A DNA stretch of 64,000 nucleotides from Salinivibrio costicola subsp. costicola ATCC 33508 = LMG 11651. Lineage in GTDB: Bacteria > Pseudomonadota > Gammaproteobacteria > Enterobacterales > Vibrionaceae. The stretch covers positions 38,296 to 102,295 of the forward strand of contig AQOF01000004.1 of NCBI GenBank assembly GCA_000565345.1, read 5' to 3'. The translations under genes were made by a program, and so were the position numbers. Of this stretch, positions 31,823-42,396 are shown one piece after another (positions within the stretch are counted from its first letter, which is position 1; every line of letters starts with the position of its first letter). The notes below the pieces were generated by a model. That model searched no databases, was not told the origin of the DNA, and saw only the letters and a list, made by a program, of their open reading frames with translations.

Positions 31823-32340
31823 ATGGCTGAAAAACGAAACATCTTTTTGGTAGGCCCTATGGGGCTGGTAAAAGCACAATTGGTCGTCATCTCGCTCAGC
31901 AACTTCACATGGAATTCTATGATTCTGATTCAGTGATTGAAGATCGTACTGGAGCAGACATTGCATGGGTCTTTGACGTTGAGGGTGAAGAAGGTTTCCG
32001 TAAACGCGAAGAAAACGTGATAAACGACCTCACTGAAGAGCAAGGTATCGTTCTCGCGACTGGCGGTGGCTCGATTATGAGCAAAGAAAGCCGTAATCGC
32101 CTCTCTGCTCGTGGGGTGGTGGTGTATTTGGAAACCACCATCGAAAAGCAGCTCGCACGTACCCAACGCGATAAGAAACGACCATTGTTGCAAACTGACC
32201 AACCACGTGAAGTGCTGGAGTCATTGGCAGAAGAACGTAATCCTTTGTATCAAGAAATAGCGGATTACGTTGTACGAACTGATGATCAAAGCGCTAAAGT
32301 GGTGGCAAATCAAATCATGGCGCTCTTAGAGCAGCAATAA
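31823..32340 (+). CDS. aroK: AroK, shikimate kinase I (one frameshift)
   Basis: Phosphorylates shikimate in aromatic amino-acid synthesis. One G is missing in the G-run at 31861-31864. Restoring it gives the Walker A loop [11 protein letters not shown] and then [19 protein letters not shown] and ATGGGS, for 172 residues. As written, the frame would end before the P-loop is complete. Since aroK is not dispensable without aroL, the error is most likely technical. The downstream neighbour is aroB, 19 bases away, as in nearly all gammaproteobacteria. Confidence 0.92.
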
Positions 32341-32359
32341 CCGACCACAGGACCCGACC

Positions 32360-33438
32360 ATGGAACGGATAGACGTTAACTTAGGGGCACGTAGCTACCC
32401 TATCTCGATTGGTGAAGGGCTTTTAGCAGATGCGAGCCTGTTTGAGGGCGTCCATTCCCGTCGGGTTGCTGTTATTAGCAATGAGACAGTGATGCCGCTT
32501 TATGGCGCCACTCTGGTCTCAACCCTTCAGCGGGCAGGCGCAACTGACGTAGCCTGCCTTAGCTTGCCTGATGGTGAAGCGTATAAATCGCTCGAAACGT
32601 TTAACACCATCAACACCTTTCTTTTAGAAAATAATTATAACCGTGATGTCGTGCTCGTCGCCCTCGGGGGCGGCGTGATTGGCGATATTGTTGGATTTGC
32701 CAGTGCTTGTTACCAGCGCGGCGTTGATTTTATTCAAGTTCCCACGACATTACTGTCGCAAGTCGATTCGTCCGTCGGTGGGAAAACAGCAATTAATCAT
32801 CCTCTTGGCAAAAACATGATTGGCGCATTTTATCAACCAAAGCGGTGGTGATTGATACGCAGGTGCTAAGCACCTTGCCCGGTCGTGAGTTTGCTGCGGG
32901 GATGGCAGAAGTGATCAAGTATGGTGTGATTGCCGATGCCCCTTTCTTTGATTGGCTTGACAGTGAAATGGTGGCGCTGACCGCGCTCTCTCCTGATGCA
33001 TTGATTTATGCGATAAGGCGTTGTTGTCAAATCAAAGCCGATGTGGTGGCCGAAGATGAAACCGAAACAGGCGTACGCGCGCTATTGAATTTGGGGCACA
33101 CGTTTGGTCATGCGATTGAAGCCGAAATGGGCTACGGCAATTGGCTTCATGGTGAAGCGGTCTCGGCTGGAACCGTGTTGGCAGCACAAACGGCGTGCCA
33201 GCATGGCTTGATTGATGAAAAAACGGTTACCCGCATCACGGCCCTGTTACAAAGTGCACATCTTCCCGTGCAGGCTCCCCGTGAAATGGACTACGATGCT
33301 TTTATTAAGCACATGATGCGTGATAAAAAAGTGCTTTCAGGACAGTTGCGTCTGGTTTTACCAACAGCGATAGGCCAGGCTCAAGTGGTTGCAGATGTTC
33401 CACACCAGCTAATCGCTGATGTGATTGATGCCGGTTAA
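32360..33438 (+). CDS. aroB: AroB, 3-dehydroquinate synthase (one frameshift)
   Basis: NAD- and metal-dependent enzyme that closes the first carbocycle of the shikimate pathway. It has the NAD-binding [13 protein letters not shown] and [18 protein letters not shown], and the zinc ligands in [16 protein letters not shown] and HGEAV. One A is missing at 32839-32841 (CCAAAGCGG should read CCAAAAGCGG, giving [13 protein letters not shown]). Restored length is 359 residues. It lies between aroK and damX. Confidence 0.94.
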
Positions 33439-33449
33439 CCATTGAATGC

Positions 33450-35045
33450 ATGACAGACACGTTTGATACGCTAGCTCTGGATCTGGAAAGCCAAACCCAG
33501 CTCCTTTCTCGACTGCAATTTATCACTCGATTTAGCGCGAATCTGATCCAAGTCACCGGGCCTGATGGGGCGGGTAAAACCTGGTTAAGTGAGCGCTACA
33601 TGGAGCAGTGGGCGGATGCCCATGTTCATGCCTTACTCGCGTGCCATACGGCACAAAGCGATGACCAACGTCGCGCTATCTTGCTACGACAAATTGTCAA
33701 AGACGGTGTTTTTAATCAAGCGGATCCGCTGCTAGATAGCTTGACGATGATGCTTGACGGGGCTGGGTGTGATGCACTCATTGTGATTGATGATGCGCAT
33801 CGGCTGACTCCTGGATTACTGTCTGAGCTATGGGCGTTGGTGCAATATGCACAGCATCAAGCACACTGGCGTATCAATGTTGTACTCTTTGCCTTGCCAG
33901 GAAAGTTGAACAAGTGGCTACGTCAGGTGTCTTACGGGCACGACCAAAAGCCGCTGGAGCTCGAGATCTCGCCGCTTAATGACGGTGAAGAAGAGATGTT
34001 CATCGATGTGTTAGCCGTCACGCAACGTATTGATGCAGCGGGTAAAAAACAGTGGTTAGCCAAGCTTGCTAATCAAACCGTTTACCCCGGCACCATCATG
34101 GGAAAGGACAATCAGGAGATAGGCGCTGTGAGTAAAGACAATAAAAAGCCCGCGAAAAATAATAAACCCTTTTTAATGCTGCTGTTGGCCGTGGTGCTGA
34201 TGATTGTGGGTGCCGGTGCGATCTGGTGGGCTTTTCCGAGTCAAGATGACGCCTCGTCGGCTGAGACAATGCTCCCTGACGGGTTAAAAAACTTGGATGA
34301 TTTGCTCAACGAGCAGCAAGCGACCACTGACCCACAAACCCTTGATGGGCAAGTGACGGGCCAAGATAGCAACTCGGCAGTGGATCAAACCGACACCGTA
34401 GCGGGATCGAATGCAGCGGTGACCGATGATCAGGCGAATTTACCGCAGGAAGTCAACGGTGAGGGGTTAACCGTCGGTCGCAATGATGCGGGCCAGAGAG
34501 TGGTTTTACCTGATGATGTTGTCGACGCCATTATTAACGAACAAGATGCCGGTGGCGATGGCACCCAGGCGGTTGAGGAACCACTTGCTAGCGAGATTAA
34601 CCAAGCGATTCCTGCGCCCGCGACACCGGATGAGCCCTCAGATCTGGCGCAATCGCAAAATACCGCCGCCTCGCCGTCTACAGAGGCAGCATCTACAGAG
34701 ACAGCGTCGATAGCGGCTGCGGCCAGTGATAATCGCTTATCTTTTGACGCGCAAGCTTTGCTTGATGTACCTGCCCAGCGTTATGCCCTGCAGCTCGCAG
34801 CCTTGCGTTCACGTCAAGATGCGACAGACTTTATCGCTAACTACCAACTCAATGATCGGGTTCAGGTGTATCAAACCCAACGCAACAATGCTGACTGGTA
34901 CATGGTGTTACTGGGTGATTATGCCAGCGTCACGGATGCGCGTCGTGCGGAACTGACATTGGCGGATAATCTACGGGCGCTGCAGCCGTTTGTGAAGTCT
35001 TTTAGTCAGGTTCACCGTGAAATCAACCGCGCAAATGGGCAGTAA
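33450..35045 (+). CDS. damX: DamX, SPOR-domain cell-division protein
   Basis: Bitopic division-site protein. The 531 residues begin with an AAA-type ATPase-like region (Walker A GPDGAGKT at 37-44, Walker B-like DALIVIDDAH). A single membrane segment follows near 242-264 (MLLLAVVLMIVGAGAIWWAF), then a long acidic, Asp/Gln/Thr/Ala-rich periplasmic linker, and a C-terminal SPOR domain (YALQLAALRSRQDATDFI to the end) that binds denuded glycan at the septum. Intact. It lies between aroB and dam, the usual gammaproteobacterial location. Confidence 0.92.
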   Translation: MTDTFDTLALDLESQTQLLSRLQFITRFSANLIQVTGPDGAGKTWLSERYMEQWADAHVHALLACHTAQSDDQRRAILLRQIVKDGVFNQADPLLDSLTMMLDGAGCDALIVIDDAHRLTPGLLSELWALVQYAQHQAHWRINVVLFALPGKLNKWLRQVSYGHDQKPLELEISPLNDGEEEMFIDVLAVTQRIDAAGKKQWLAKLANQTVYPGTIMGKDNQEIGAVSKDNKKPAKNNKPFLMLLLAVVLMIVGAGAIWWAFPSQDDASSAETMLPDGLKNLDDLLNEQQATTDPQTLDGQVTGQDSNSAVDQTDTVAGSNAAVTDDQANLPQEVNGEGLTVGRNDAGQRVVLPDDVVDAIINEQDAGGDGTQAVEEPLASEINQAIPAPATPDEPSDLAQSQNTAASPSTEAASTETASIAAAASDNRLSFDAQALLDVPAQRYALQLAALRSRQDATDFIANYQLNDRVQVYQTQRNNADWYMVLLGDYASVTDARRAELTLADNLRALQPFVKSFSQVHREINRANGQ

Positions 35046-35117
35046 AATCCGCTGATTGATGAGCCAAAATAGGGTACAATCCGCCCCTTTTCACACCGCA
35101 GAGATAGATCAGGGGCA

Positions 35118-36011
35118 ATGAGAAAGCATCGCGCGTTTCTAAAGTGGGCTGGTGGTAAATACTCGCTAGTCGATGACATTCGTCGTCATCTTCCCGAAGG
35201 GAACACGCTTATCGAGCCCTTCGTCGGTGCTGGATCGGTATTTTTAAACACCGATTACGAACATTACATTCTGGCTGACATCAACCCAGATCTTATCAAC
35301 CTATACAATATTATTAAGCAAACGCCGTTGCGTTTTGTGGCGGATGCGCGCGTCTTCTTTTGCCAAGAGTACAACCAAAAAGAGCGCTATCTAGATGTCC
35401 GCCGGGAGTTTAATCTTACCACAGACCCTTATTTACGCTCGCTGTATCTTTTTGTATATGAATCGTCACGGCTTTAATGGCTTGTGTCGGTACAATAAAA
35501 AAGGCGGCTTCAATGTCCCATTTGGGTCGTACAAAAAGCCATATTTCCGGAAAAAGAGCTCGCGATCTTTGCAGAAAAGGCCCAGCGTGCAGAATTTGTA
35601 TGTGAAGGGTATGGGGAGAGTTTTGCTCGGGCGACGAAAGGAACAGTGATTTATTGCGACCCTCCTTACGCGCCTTTAACTGCTACGGCGAATTTTACCA
35701 CCTACGCCACCAATGGTTTTACGATGGATGATCAAGCCTTGCTGGCTGAGCATGCTGAGCAAGCGTCGTTGGCCCAAGGGGTGCCGGTATTAATCTCCAA
35801 TCACGATACGCCCTATACACGCCGTTTATATCGTGGCGCGAGTTTTAATGTGGTGAAAGTTAAGCGTACCATCAGCCGTAATGGCAATGGTCGTAATAAG
35901 GTAGATGAGCTATTGGCACTTTTTTCCCCTCACGCCACTCCACGCCTTAAGCGCTGTTGCCTCAAAGCGCTCACGTCAACCAGCTCACGATCACCAGCAG
36001 CGCGCCAATGA
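35118..36011 (+). CDS. dam: Dam, DNA adenine methyltransferase for GATC (two compensating frameshifts)
   Basis: Methylates adenine in GATC for mismatch repair strand choice and replication timing; in Vibrio it is essential for chromosome 2 replication. It has the AdoMet site FLKWAGGKYSL and FVGAGSVF, and catalytic DPPY in VIYCDPPYAPL. One base is extra near 35442-35453 (after DPYLRSL). One C is missing at 35547-35548, where PYFPEKELAIFAEKAQ should be read. The two cancel, so the start and end frames agree; 297 residues. The C-terminal tail after ELLALFSP is longer than usual and runs 41 bases into the convergent DUF2970 gene. Confidence 0.9.
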
Positions 36012-36159
36012 CGAGCCCGATCATGATAACGCCGGTAATGATATAAATTGCCGGTGAATCATAGCCGAAATCTCGCTCGCGATTGCGTTGTGATTGCACC
36101 CCAAACAAAGCAGCGATGACACTTGTTACTACCTGTTTCAGTCTAGGTTTTTCGCCCAT
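35971..36159 (-). CDS. DUF2970 family small membrane protein
   Basis: A 62-residue protein with an amphipathic start (MGEKPRLKQVVTSVIAALFGVQS, residues 1-23, with a QSQRNRERDF segment after it) and one strong membrane helix at 38-60. The N-terminal motif marks DUF2970, of unknown function. It is convergent with dam and overlaps its 3' end. The start is the ATG at 36157-36159, with an AGG-rich site. Confidence 0.75.
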   Translation of the reverse strand: MGEKPRLKQVVTSVIAALFGVQSQRNRERDFGYDSPAIYIITGVIMIGLVIGALLVIVSWLT

Positions 36160-36309
36160 CCTGCCTCCATTTTCAGCCTCTGTGTTTACTCTAGTTAATT
36201 CTCTGGCACTTGCCAGTGTTCGCTGAGATTAAGCATGGTTAAGGTAAGACTTCATGGCCGATATCGGGTAGAATTACGGCGACTTTTTGGCAATTGAGGC
36301 GACCGCACT

Positions 36310-36984
36310 ATGAAGGATTTTTTGATTGCGCCATCGATTTTATCTGCAGACTTTGCCCGATTGGGTGAAGAAGTTGAAAACGTATTGGCGGCGGGTGCAG
36401 ATGTGATTCACTTTGATGTGATGGATAACCATTACGTTCCGAACCTGACATTTGGTGCCCCGGTTTGTCAGGCTTTACGTGACTATGGGATCACCGCACC
36501 GATTGATGTTCACTTGATGGTTAAGCCGGTCGACCGCATTATTCCTGATTTTGCTAAAGCGGGCGCGAACATGGTGACGTTTCATGCTGAAGCCAGTGAG
36601 CATATTGACCGCACGTTGCAGTTGATCAAAGAGCACGGCATGCAAGCGGGTTTGGTCTTTAACCCGGCAACGCCGCTCCACCACTTAGATTATGTGATGG
36701 ATAAGCTCGATATGATCCTGCTGATGTCGGTCAATCCTGGGTTTGGCGGCCAGTCTTTTATTCCCACCACCTTAGATAAACTGCGTGAGGTCCGTCAGCG
36801 TATTGATGCCAGCGGGCGAGATATTCGTCTGGAAATTGACGGCGGTGTAAAGGCCAATAACATTGCAGACGTTGCCCAAGCGGGCGCGGATATGTTTGTC
36901 GCAGGGTCGGCCATTTTTGGTCAACCGGATTATAAAACCGCAATTGAAGAAATGCGTGCCGAACTGGCAAAAGTAGAAAGGTAA
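36310..36984 (+). CDS. rpe: Rpe, ribulose-phosphate 3-epimerase
   Basis: Pentose-phosphate enzyme interconverting ribulose 5-phosphate and xylulose 5-phosphate. TIM barrel of 224 residues with metal-binding and catalytic motifs [37 protein letters not shown] and EIDGGVK. Intact. dam-rpe-gph-trpS is a conserved gammaproteobacterial series. Confidence 0.97.
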   Translation: MKDFLIAPSILSADFARLGEEVENVLAAGADVIHFDVMDNHYVPNLTFGAPVCQALRDYGITAPIDVHLMVKPVDRIIPDFAKAGANMVTFHAEASEHIDRTLQLIKEHGMQAGLVFNPATPLHHLDYVMDKLDMILLMSVNPGFGGQSFIPTTLDKLREVRQRIDASGRDIRLEIDGGVKANNIADVAQAGADMFVAGSAIFGQPDYKTAIEEMRAELAKVER

Positions 36985-36993
36985 TGAAGTCGT

Positions 36994-37674
36994 ATGAGCC
37001 TGCGTTATATTGCATTTGATTTAGATGGCACCTTGGTTGATAGCGTGCCCGATTTGACCCAAGCGCTGCAGATGATGCTGGCGGATTTGGACCGGCCAAC
37101 AGTGAGTGTAGCCGAGGTGACCGGTTGGATAGGGAATGGTGCGGATATTATGATTCGTCGCGCATTGTCCCGTGCGCATGATCATGATCCAGCGCTTGAC
37201 CCTGAGCTGGTCGCAACTGCACGCACGCGTTTTAATTACCATTATGAGCACAATGGTCACGAAAAAACCGTGCTGTATCCTGGCGTGAAAGAGACCCTAA
37301 CCGCATTGCACCAGCAGGGATATCAGCTGGGCGTCGTCACGAATAAACCGATCGCTTTCGTGCCCGCTATTTTAGAGGATTTAGGTTTAGCGCCCTTGTT
37401 CAGTGATGTGATTGGTGGTGATAGTCTGTCAACCAGCAAACCTGACCCAGAAGGCTTGCACCTGTTGCGCGATAAGCATGGGTTAACCAATGCCCAGATG
37501 TTGATGGTCGGTGACTCAAAAAATGATATCTTAGCAGCACACAATGCGGGAATGGCCTCCGTTGGCCTCACTTATGGCTACAACTACGGTGAGCCAATCA
37601 GTGACAGCCAACCTAGCTATGTACTGGACCATTTTAGCCAACTAGAGGCAGTGGTGGCCAATTACTCCGCGTAA
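36994..37674 (+). CDS. gph: Gph, phosphoglycolate phosphatase
   Basis: HAD-superfamily phosphatase that removes 2-phosphoglycolate formed during repair of oxidised DNA ends. Motif I is FDLDGTLVDS, motif II is VVTNKP, and motif III/IV is SKPDPEGLHLL with VGDSKNDI. 226 residues, nine bases after rpe, so cotranscribed. Confidence 0.95.
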   Translation: MSLRYIAFDLDGTLVDSVPDLTQALQMMLADLDRPTVSVAEVTGWIGNGADIMIRRALSRAHDHDPALDPELVATARTRFNYHYEHNGHEKTVLYPGVKETLTALHQQGYQLGVVTNKPIAFVPAILEDLGLAPLFSDVIGGDSLSTSKPDPEGLHLLRDKHGLTNAQMLMVGDSKNDILAAHNAGMASVGLTYGYNYGEPISDSQPSYVLDHFSQLEAVVANYSA

Positions 37675-37734
37675 CGCTTTTTACCAGCAAATAAGACCGC
37701 CCACACGGGCAACATGTAAAGGAACCGAATCATC

Positions 37735-38748
37735 ATGAGTCAATCTTCGAAACCCATTGTATTGAGTGGTGTGCAGCCCTCAGGCGAGCTGAGTATTGGT
37801 AATTATCTGGGCGCGTTGCGTCAGTGGGAACAGATGCAAGATGATTATGATTGCCAGTACTGTGTGGTGGATTTGCATGCCATTACGGTTCACCAAGAGG
37901 CGGATGCCCTGCGCGAAGCGACTTTAGATGCGCTGGCGCTGTGTCTCGCGGTGGGAGTCAGTCCAGAAAAAAGCAACGTGTTTGTCCAGTCCCACGTGCC
38001 TGAGCATGCTCAACTCAGCTGGGTGTTAAACTGCTACACCCAAATGGGTGAGTTGAATCGGATGACCCAGTTTAAAGATAAGTCGCAGCGCCATGCTGAG
38101 AACATTAACGCGGGATTGTTTAGTTATCCGGTATTGATGGCGGCAGACATTCTTTTGTATCAAACCAACCAAGTGCCGGTGGGTAACGATCAAAAGCAGC
38201 ACCTTGAACTGGCGCGTGACGTGGCGACCCGTTTTAATAATCGCTATGGCGATGTGTTTGCTCTGCCTGAGCCTTACACACCCGATGTCAATGCGCGGGT
38301 CATGAGCCTGCAAGATCCGACCAAAAAAATGTCGAAATCTGACGATAACCGTAACAATGTGATCGGGCTGCTCGAAGATCCAAAAGCGATTGCGAAAAAA
38401 ATCAAACGTGCGGTCACGGACTCAGAAGAGCCGCCGCGTGTCCGTTTTGATAGTGCACAAAAACCGGGTGTTTCCAACTTGCTTGGGTTATTGTCTGGGG
38501 CGACGGGTGAGTCAATTGATACGCTAGAAAAAGCGTATGAAGGCAAGATGTATGGCCACCTGAAAAAAGACACTGCAGACGCCGTCGTCGCGATGCTAGA
38601 GCCGTTGCAAGCGCGCTATCATGCGTTTCGAGCTGATCGCGCAATGCTCGATAGTGTGATGCAAAAAGGGGCGGCGCATGCCTCTGCACGGGCACAAGAC
38701 ACCTTACGCAAAGTTTATGATGCGGTCGGTTTTGTGCCACGTGTGTAG
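37735..38748 (+). CDS. trpS: TrpS, tryptophanyl-tRNA synthetase
   Basis: Class I aminoacyl-tRNA synthetase, 337 residues. The HIGH-type signature appears as [10 protein letters not shown] after GVQPSG, and the KMSKS loop is KKMSKSDDN. The tryptophan pocket strings are [10 protein letters not shown] and [13 protein letters not shown]. It follows gph by 60 bases and ends at a strong terminator. Confidence 0.97.
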   Translation: MSQSSKPIVLSGVQPSGELSIGNYLGALRQWEQMQDDYDCQYCVVDLHAITVHQEADALREATLDALALCLAVGVSPEKSNVFVQSHVPEHAQLSWVLNCYTQMGELNRMTQFKDKSQRHAENINAGLFSYPVLMAADILLYQTNQVPVGNDQKQHLELARDVATRFNNRYGDVFALPEPYTPDVNARVMSLQDPTKKMSKSDDNRNNVIGLLEDPKAIAKKIKRAVTDSEEPPRVRFDSAQKPGVSNLLGLLSGATGESIDTLEKAYEGKMYGHLKKDTADAVVAMLEPLQARYHAFRADRAMLDSVMQKGAAHASARAQDTLRKVYDAVGFVPRV

Positions 38749-38794
38749 CACGCGTTTGTAATAGTACAAACCTGGTATAATCACAAAATAAGTA

Positions 38795-38822
38795 AGCAGC
38801 GGGCCAGTCTCGCTGCTTTTTT
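38795..38822 (+). terminator. Intrinsic terminator after trpS
   Basis: GCAGCG, a 9-base loop, CGCTGC and six Ts close the damX-dam-rpe-gph-trpS unit. Confidence 0.85.
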
Positions 38823-38970
38823 GATCAAGGCTGAACCGGCCTCTCACTTCTAACGAATTCATCAATAATCGCTAGCCTCTATGCGATTCATATCACGTCA
38901 TATTCTGTATCTATCATGAATAATGCATCCGATTTTCGAGTAAACACTCAATTTACGTGAAGGAACAGGT

Positions 38971-41229
38971 ATGAAAAAGCCATTGATGTGGTCGCCCCTT
39001 GCTTTGGTGCTGGCCGGCGTTGCACTGCCCGCGGCGGCAAAAGCCCCACCGACTGAAACTTATCAATGTGGTGTGACAACCCCAACCCCCATCTACGCGA
39101 TTCAAGGTGACGGCGCGCGTAGCCCATTGGTTCCAGACGGGCAGTACCGCTCAGATAAAACTTATGCGGTACAAGGCGTAGTCACTGCCGTTACCCAAGG
39201 CTTGTATAAAGGAGCCTGGATACAAGATCCGCAAGGCGATGGTAATCGTGCCACTTCCGATGGCTTATTTGTTTACTTGCGAGGCGCTGATGACCTCAAC
39301 TTACAGCCCGGTGACACCTTATGTGCCAGTGGTTACATCAACGAGTATTACGGCCATACCCAACTGGGTGTTACCGATGAACAAGTGGCTAAGGGAGCAC
39401 CTCAGGGGACGATTGCACCGACGGCACTCCGTGTTCAACCCGATGAGACTTTGCACGAGGCACTTGAGCGCTACGAAGGGATGTACGTCACCATGGACGC
39501 GGATAGCGATTTGGTGATCACGCGTAACTTTGGCTTTGACTACGATGCCTTCCGTAACAATATGGTGTTATCGCATCAATCCCCTTTATACAAACCCACG
39601 CAACAGTATCCCGCGTTAACGCCTGACGCTGAGGCATTAGCCGCGAAAAATAGCGATAACCAGCTGTATATCGAGAGCGATCAAAAAGCGAAAGACGGCA
39701 AGATTCCGTATTTTCTAGGCTTAGATGCCGAGCAGGGATATCTACGTATTGGCGATCGGGTCGAGCGTTTGAGCGGTGTTATGGGTTATAGCTACAACCA
39801 ATACCGACTTGTTGCAACAAACACCATCACTGCCGGTGATATTGTGCACCAAAATGATCGTCAACCGGCACCGAATAACGTGCCTGGCGCTGACATTAAG
39901 GTGGCGAGTTTTAACGTACTTAACTATTTCACCAGCGCCAGTGCGGTCGGTGGCCCACTCAACGTGACCTGTGATGATCGTGCCGATGCCGATGCGAATC
40001 GTGGCTGTAACCGTGGGGCGAAAACGGCGGCTGAGTTTGGGTTGCAACGCACTAAAATTGTCAATGCACTCACCGCGATGGACGCCGACATTGTCGGTTT
40101 GATGGAAATTGAGAATAATGGCTTTGAGTCTGGCAGCGCCATTGCTGATCTGGTGACCCATTTAAATGCGCAATTTGCTGACTCGCGTGATCATTACCAA
40201 TTTGTCGAACCCAGTGACCAAGAGAAAAATCAGGGCGCCTATTTGGGCTCAGATGCGATTATGGTGGGCATGATTTATCGCCCCGCGAAGGTCAATCTCG
40301 CAGGTGAGGCGCAAGCGGTACCCATGCCAGAGCAGCATATCAGCGGCGAAAGTCCAGACGGAGAAACCAAGACACTCGATAAATACCAGCGTGATAGCCT
40401 AATTCAACGTTTTATGGTTAATGACCAGCCGCTCAGTGTGGTGGTGAATCACTTTAAATCGAAAGGCTCAGGCTGCTATGAAGACTGGATTGCGGGTGAG
40501 TTTGATACTGATACCGCGGATATGCAGGGACACTGCAATGCGTTTCGCGTGTCTGCCGCCGTTGCATTGCGTGACCATCTCAAAGCGGTCGACGGTGACG
40601 TATTAATTTTGGGTGATCTCAATGCTTATGCGCAAGAAGATCCGGTGCGGGTGCTAACGGATTATCAGCGTACTGAGGGCCAGCGCGATATTATCACCGC
40701 GGCGGGCACTGAAATTCGTGGTGTGCCTATGCATCCAACGCCAAGCGTCGTTGAGCAAGGTCTTGGTTATACCAACCTCGCAACGCAGTGGTTAGGGGAT
40801 AAAGCCTACTCGTACTCATTTTCTGGAGAACTGGGCGCGTTAGATCATGCACTCGCCAATGCCAGTTTGGCGAGCAAAGTGGTCGGGGTGGAAGAGTGGC
40901 ATATTAACTCGGTAGAGAGCACTCTGTTTGAGTACAGCCGACAATATAGCGGAGAATTGGTGAAATCGAGTAATCCATTCTCGTCACCCGATCACGATCC
41001 TGTGCTGATCTCACTCGATTATCCTGAGCCCGTGGTCCCCGTCTCGGTGACGATCAATAATCGCAGTTTCTTGCCTATTATCCCCTTACTTAATGGACAA
41101 AAAAGTCCGGATCATGCGTGGATGAAATGGCGCGCGACGCGCACCTTTGACCAGGCTAGCCCTTTAGTTCAATCCTTGGCGCTGCAGCCGGATGATTCGA
41201 TAAGGGTATCCGTGAAAGCGCTAGGCTGA
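38971..41229 (+). CDS. xds: Secreted ExeM/NucH-family nuclease, Xds-like
   Basis: Extracellular DNase, 752 residues. A Sec signal peptide (about 1-23, ending LPAAA) is followed by an OB-fold/lamin-tail-like region (about 55-285, including VQGVVTAVTQG) and an endonuclease/exonuclease/phosphatase domain from about 310, starting with IKVASFNVLNYF. That domain has LMEIENNG (metal Glu), VVNHFKSKGSGCYEDW, LILGDLNAYAQEDPV and the final catalytic SPDHDPV. Xds of V. cholerae, which lies at the same place relative to trpS and pabA, degrades extracellular DNA for phosphate supply, biofilm remodelling and NET escape. From memory, this protein is shorter than V. cholerae Xds and lacks a clear C-terminal sorting or membrane tail. 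Confidence 0.85.
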   Translation: MKKPLMWSPLALVLAGVALPAAAKAPPTETYQCGVTTPTPIYAIQGDGARSPLVPDGQYRSDKTYAVQGVVTAVTQGLYKGAWIQDPQGDGNRATSDGLFVYLRGADDLNLQPGDTLCASGYINEYYGHTQLGVTDEQVAKGAPQGTIAPTALRVQPDETLHEALERYEGMYVTMDADSDLVITRNFGFDYDAFRNNMVLSHQSPLYKPTQQYPALTPDAEALAAKNSDNQLYIESDQKAKDGKIPYFLGLDAEQGYLRIGDRVERLSGVMGYSYNQYRLVATNTITAGDIVHQNDRQPAPNNVPGADIKVASFNVLNYFTSASAVGGPLNVTCDDRADADANRGCNRGAKTAAEFGLQRTKIVNALTAMDADIVGLMEIENNGFESGSAIADLVTHLNAQFADSRDHYQFVEPSDQEKNQGAYLGSDAIMVGMIYRPAKVNLAGEAQAVPMPEQHISGESPDGETKTLDKYQRDSLIQRFMVNDQPLSVVVNHFKSKGSGCYEDWIAGEFDTDTADMQGHCNAFRVSAAVALRDHLKAVDGDVLILGDLNAYAQEDPVRVLTDYQRTEGQRDIITAAGTEIRGVPMHPTPSVVEQGLGYTNLATQWLGDKAYSYSFSGELGALDHALANASLASKVVGVEEWHINSVESTLFEYSRQYSGELVKSSNPFSSPDHDPVLISLDYPEPVVPVSVTINNRSFLPIIPLLNGQKSPDHAWMKWRATRTFDQASPLVQSLALQPDDSIRVSVKALG

Positions 41230-41411
41230 TCCCGGTTTACTGCGGCCGTGCACCTGCAGATAGCGCGATGACGGTTAAATACACTGGATTTCGCTGTCAG
41301 CTCACCCAGCCGTAATCTTGTGGCGGGCAGCGAAGGTTGCTCGCACCTGGATGACGCCTATTCAGCACTGTGGTAGCATCATGCCGGTTTTCCATCGCAT
41401 GGCGTAGCACA

Positions 41412-41990
41412 GTGCTTCTTATCATCGATAATTACGATTCCTTTACCTATAACCTTTATCAGTACTTTTGTGAGCTGGGCGCATCGGTCCATGTTGCGCG
41501 AAATGACGCTATTAGTGTGGCGGATATTGAGGTGATGGCTCCCTCGCACATCGTTATCTCCCCTGGCCCTTGTACCCCGGATGAAGCGGGGATTTCCTTA
41601 GCGGTGATTGCACACTTTGCCGGGAAAATTCCAATTTTAGGGGTCTGTCTTGGCTATCAGGCGCTGGCACAAGTATTTGGCGCGAACGTCGTGAGAGCTC
41701 GTACGGTAATGCATGGCAAAACGTCCCAAGTTACCCACCAAGGAGAAGGGGTCTTCGCAGGCCAGCCTAGCCCTGTCACTGTCACGCGTTATCATTCTTT
41801 ATTAGTTGAACCTCAAAGCCTACCTCACTGTTTGGCCGTCACAGCGACCGCTATCGATAACGATGGCAGTGAGATTATAATGGCGCTCAAACATCGGCAG
41901 CTGGCGATTGAGGGGGTGCAATTTCATCCGGAAAGTATTCTGACGGAGCAGGGCCATGCCTTGTTAGCCAATTTTCTTCAACAATCTTAG
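41412..41990 (+). CDS. pabA: PabA/TrpG-type glutamine amidotransferase
   Basis: Class I glutaminase subunit supplying ammonia to PabB (4-amino-4-deoxychorismate, folate) or TrpE. It has nucleophile [11 protein letters not shown] and the His-Glu of [11 protein letters not shown]. The gene stands alone beside argD, as pabA does, and not in a trp operon, so I call it pabA; a dual role is possible. The likely start is GTG 41412 ([16 protein letters not shown]). The frame is open further upstream to 41370, but those residues are not family-like. 192 residues. Confidence 0.88.
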   Translation: MLLIIDNYDSFTYNLYQYFCELGASVHVARNDAISVADIEVMAPSHIVISPGPCTPDEAGISLAVIAHFAGKIPILGVCLGYQALAQVFGANVVRARTVMHGKTSQVTHQGEGVFAGQPSPVTVTRYHSLLVEPQSLPHCLAVTATAIDNDGSEIIMALKHRQLAIEGVQFHPESILTEQGHALLANFLQQS

Positions 41991-42396
41991 GTAGCGGTGC
42001 GGGCAGGTTAATATGTTCGTCTTTTGACGCTCTATCTGTGGCGGCCTCTATCGTGCAGCCTTTACCGTATGTCTTCCTTTCTTGAGTCTTTTTTTTCAGC
42101 AATGGTTGCAAAAAATAGCGATCTTTATCACTAATTTTACATTTCGCTGTTTTTAATCACTTTGTCAACGGCTGCAACCTTATGCAACTGTCGGTCTCTA
42201 GTCCGTTAATCTTGCCTTCTTAGCATCATAGCCTTACTCACTTTCATCTTCTCTTTGCTCACAGTTTATGCATAACTATCTCTTTAAACTGCATGAGCTT
42301 TGTTACCATGCTGAAAACAAAACATAATCTGCTATTGCTGCGGTTAAAATAATGTAAATACTATGCCTCATAGATAAAACATAGAAGGATTGAGTG
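41991..42396. other. Intergenic region before argD/astC: control region, no gene
   Basis: About 400 AT-rich bases without a convincing ORF. It probably carries the promoter of the argD-astA-astD unit. I looked for ArgR boxes and CRP sites and saw none that fit well. A pyrimidine-rich stretch (42055-42100) follows pabA but has no stem for a terminator. Confidence 0.6.
42300..42328 (+). promoter_or_regulatory. Candidate promoter of argD-ast unit
   Basis: TTGTTA at 42300-42305, a 17-base spacer and CATAAT at 42323-42328, 69 bases before argD. Confidence 0.4.

Noticed and set aside
31855..31870. Programmed ribosomal frameshifting in aroK and similar genes
   Set aside because: The breaks are of both signs, occur in unrelated genes that are single-frame elsewhere, and lack slippery heptamers with downstream structures. 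Read errors explain them better.
42055..42100. Terminator of pabA at the T-rich stretch
   Set aside because: There are T-runs but no stable stem before them.
41887..42111. 74-codon minus-strand ORF after pabA
   Set aside because: It is partly antisense to the conserved pabA 3' end and has no recognisable domain or ribosome site.
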